This document shows, one piece after another, positions 61,959 through 64,000 of a DNA stretch of 64,000 nt (the first letter of the stretch is position 1; every line of letters starts with the position of its first letter). This DNA is from Neiella marina (GTDB lineage: Bacteria; Pseudomonadota; Gammaproteobacteria; Enterobacterales; Neiellaceae). Position numbers and translations under genes: made by a program. Where the stretch lies: assembly GCF_002165625.1 (NCBI RefSeq), contig NZ_NGNS01000015.1, forward strand, positions 1 through 64,000, read 5' to 3'. The notes beneath the pieces are model-generated. The model saw nothing but the letters and a program-made list of their open reading frames with translations. It searched no databases and was not told the DNA's origin.

Positions 61959-64000
61959 TTAGAATTTGTAGCTAGCGCCAACCGCGTAGCGAGCAGAGCC
62001 TTGAGTTGCGCTTAGCATTTGCTCTTTATAGCGGCCGTGAATGCGTTGCTCTTCTTCCAGCACGTTCAAGCCTTCAAAGAAGATGCTCAACTGGTCATTC
62101 ACTTCGTAGCTCACGCTGATGTCCAACTGACCATAAGATTCTGTGAACTGAGGAGCTGGACCACCGGCTTCAGCTTGACCGGTCGCTGACAAGAAGTCAT
62201 CACGCCAGTTGTATGCTGCCCGCGCTTGCAGACCATCTTTGTCGTAGAACACAGAGAAGTTTGCAGAGTCACTCAAGCCAGGTAACGCGAACTGCTCATC
62301 AGTTGCTTCAACATCGTACTCAGTGTCACCGCTCACGAAAGTAGCGTTAGCCTGGAAACCAAAACCTGTATCCCAGAACCAGTGCTGCCATGCGATTTCC
62401 CAACCGTGAGTGCGGAGATCTTCAACGTTGTTCGGACGGTTAACCAACCAAGTCACAACTGGATCATCGTCACTCTGGCGAATCACAGTGTTGTCACCAA
62501 CTTGCTCGCCGTAGCCATTATCAACCAACCACTGGAACACGTTTTCGTCAGTTGCTGGAACACCGTCAGCTGCTAGTTCAGAGCGAGCCAATTCAGCGCG
62601 TGGACCAATGTATGGGTCGCGCAAATCGTCATATTGAACTTCGCTGATAGTGGTTTGCAGGAAGTTTTCTACGTCTTTGTTAAACCAGCCTGCAGATACA
62701 TAGCTCGCTTCGTCATAGTAGTATTCTAAAGACAAGTCGAGGTTATCAGAACTGAAAGGCTCCAACCCTGGGTTACCAGAGAAACCAGTACGAGAACCAG
62801 GCTTCGGCTGGTTAGTCAAAGAGTTAGTCGCTTTCATCTGGCCCAGCGTTGGACGTGTGATGGTCTTACTCAAAGAAACACGAGCAATTAAGTCTTCAAC
62901 GATTTCCAAGTTAATATCAAGGTTCGGTAGGAACTCGCTGTAGTCACTTGTTTCGTTGGTGTAAGTCTGCTCTTCAGATTTTTGGGTAAACCACTCTTGA
63001 CCAGAAATCCACTGAACTTCTTCAGCCACAGTTTGCAAGCTGCTCGCAGTGACGTCGGTTTGCTCGTAACGGCCACCCAGCAACACATTCAATGGCATTT
63101 CCATGACTTCAGTTTCAACACTCAACTGAATGTAAGCACTCGTTGTTTCTTCTTGCACCGTGTGGTCATCTTGCCATGGTGCAGCAACATACTGGACGCC
63201 AAATAGTTCTTCGGCTTTAGCCATCGAAGTCTTTTGGTTGTAGGTGTAGTAGTAAGGGATACGAATATCATTACCACCACCAGAGAAGTCACCCAAGAAG
63301 TCATTGCCTAACAGCACCAACTCCATGTCTTCTTCCCAGATACCCAAGTTGGCAGGGTCGTACCAACCAGCGCTTTGTTGGTCATAGCTACCCCAAGCGC
63401 GAGTTTCCATATCAGTGTAAGCAACACCAAATTCAATAGTATCGACGATACCTGGAATATCGATGAAGTAGCTACCATCGAACTGATACTGAGTCACATC
63501 AGTTTCGTTCTTCGCGGCAACCATACCGGCGAATAGCGAGTTGTAATGCTCTGGTAGGAGGTTGACATCAGTACCCGGAACAGGATCAGTGAATACCGCA
63601 TCCAGTGTTGGGATTTCAGTGCTAGAGGCATCATAAGTCTTCTTATCGAAGTTGAAACCACCTTTAATGAAGAAGGTACGGTTGGTGCCGTTGCTGAGTG
63701 CACCGTTTGACTCAGCAGAAGAGTCATGGGCATCAAAGCTGAGTTCCAAATCATCATTGACTTGCCACTCGACATTCAAGCCCAGAGATTTGTTCTCGTT
63801 CTCTGAGGCTTCCATGCTCATGGTGCCTGAGTAGTCACCACCAAATTCAGTGACCACATCAAAGGTACCATTTTCATCAACGTGAGCAGTATCAACACTG
63901 TTATAGCCTTGGAACCAAAGACCGAAGCTATCGACGAAGCTTTCATCTTCTAACTTCGAGTAGGTGTAATCCGTAGTGATCACCAAGTTATCCATTGGTG
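61959..64000 (-). CDS. TonB-dependent receptor, Oar/CarB-like (5' part outside window)
   Basis: The C-terminal 680 residues of a TonB-dependent outer-membrane transporter; the frame continues past the right edge, so the plug and TonB box are missing. The visible part is a beta barrel of alternating aromatic strands (ATNSLTNQPKPGSRTGFSGN, PGLEPFSSDNLDLSLEYYYD, GFQANATFVSGDTEYDVEA) ending GSARYAVGASYKF with the typical terminal Phe. Barrel motifs match receptors for oligosaccharides in marine gammaproteobacteria. Substrate unknown. Confidence 0.9.
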   Translation of the reverse strand, partial: PMDNLVITTDYTYSKLEDESFVDSFGLWFQGYNSVDTAHVDENGTFDVVTEFGGDYSGTMSMEASENENKSLGLNVEWQVNDDLELSFDAHDSSAESNGALSNGTNRTFFIKGGFNFDKKTYDASSTEIPTLDAVFTDPVPGTDVNLLPEHYNSLFAGMVAAKNETDVTQYQFDGSYFIDIPGIVDTIEFGVAYTDMETRAWGSYDQQSAGWYDPANLGIWEEDMELVLLGNDFLGDFSGGGNDIRIPYYYTYNQKTSMAKAEELFGVQYVAAPWQDDHTVQEETTSAYIQLSVETEVMEMPLNVLLGGRYEQTDVTASSLQTVAEEVQWISGQEWFTQKSEEQTYTNETSDYSEFLPNLDINLEIVEDLIARVSLSKTITRPTLGQMKATNSLTNQPKPGSRTGFSGNPGLEPFSSDNLDLSLEYYYDEASYVSAGWFNKDVENFLQTTISEVQYDDLRDPYIGPRAELARSELAADGVPATDENVFQWLVDNGYGEQVGDNTVIRQSDDDPVVTWLVNRPNNVEDLRTHGWEIAWQHWFWDTGFGFQANATFVSGDTEYDVEATDEQFALPGLSDSANFSVFYDKDGLQARAAYNWRDDFLSATGQAEAGGPAPQFTESYGQLDISVSYEVNDQLSIFFEGLNVLEEEQRIHGRYKEQMLSATQGSARYAVGASYKF

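Noticed and set aside
1-64000. CRISPR arrays, rRNA genes and ordinary tRNA genes
   Set aside because: No regularly spaced short repeats, rRNA segments or cloverleaf sequences other than tmRNA were seen.

Overview
The window reads as chromosomal DNA from a marine, heterotrophic gammaproteobacterium, most like the Alteromonadales. Supporting signs are a gammaproteobacterial core order (hrcA/grpE/nadK/recN/bamE, rnfH-ratA/smpB/ssrA), sigma-32-type heat-shock promoters, a three-module PL7 alginate lyase, an Oar/CarB-like TonB-dependent receptor, a SapC-family protein and two secreted PhoA-type alkaline phosphatases. I cannot name the genus from sequence alone.

Layout. 1-61: the 3' end of an IS50/Tn5-like insertion sequence. 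100-7088 (minus): a heat-shock region (dnaJ, dnaK, grpE, hrcA) with good sigma-32 promoters, interrupted by small DUF1653 and DUF4250 genes and a GH26-like lipoprotein. 7233-12489: nadK, LexA-type recN, a bamE with an extra C-terminal domain, rnfH-ratA, smpB and the tmRNA gene. 12540-17640: accessory genes just after the tmRNA (CSD-DUF1294 protein, NERD protein, sulfotransferase, muramidase-holin pair). 17650-24118: SapC, a GCS2/AstE-like pair, asd, a cold-shock gene and an AT-rich patch with a protein methyltransferase. 24273-31041 (minus): a 5'-nucleotidase lipoprotein and a five-gene corrinoid methyltransferase operon. 31439-37862: an enoyl-CoA hydratase and a complete arginine-to-spermidine gene set of the carboxyspermidine type. 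38125-45407: radD, a YebC/YeeN protein, a sensor kinase with its own solute-binding protein, and a glycosyltransferase. 45605-53849: tandem alkaline phosphatases, an unknown periplasmic protein, a hydrolase/M14-peptidase pair and the alginate lyase. 54369-59150: an unknown exported protein, a chemoreceptor and a bufferin (copper-binding RiPP) cluster. 59221-64000: proS, a long non-coding repeat region and the C-terminal part of a TonB-dependent receptor that runs off the window.

Most notable. (1) The operon 26309-31041 encodes two UroD-family methyltransferases (one fused to a thioredoxin-like domain), a corrinoid protein, a CobW GTPase and a free-standing MetH-activation-domain protein. This looks like a self-contained B12 methyl-transfer system with an unusual reactivation module. 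(2) The compact bufferin cluster bufA1-bufB-bufC. (3) A repeat family at 34.6, 61.2 and 61.6 kb whose hairpin stem is kept by paired base changes. (4) The IS50-like end, which ends 38 bp downstream of dnaJ. (5) The orphan solute-binding protein plus sensor kinase pair.
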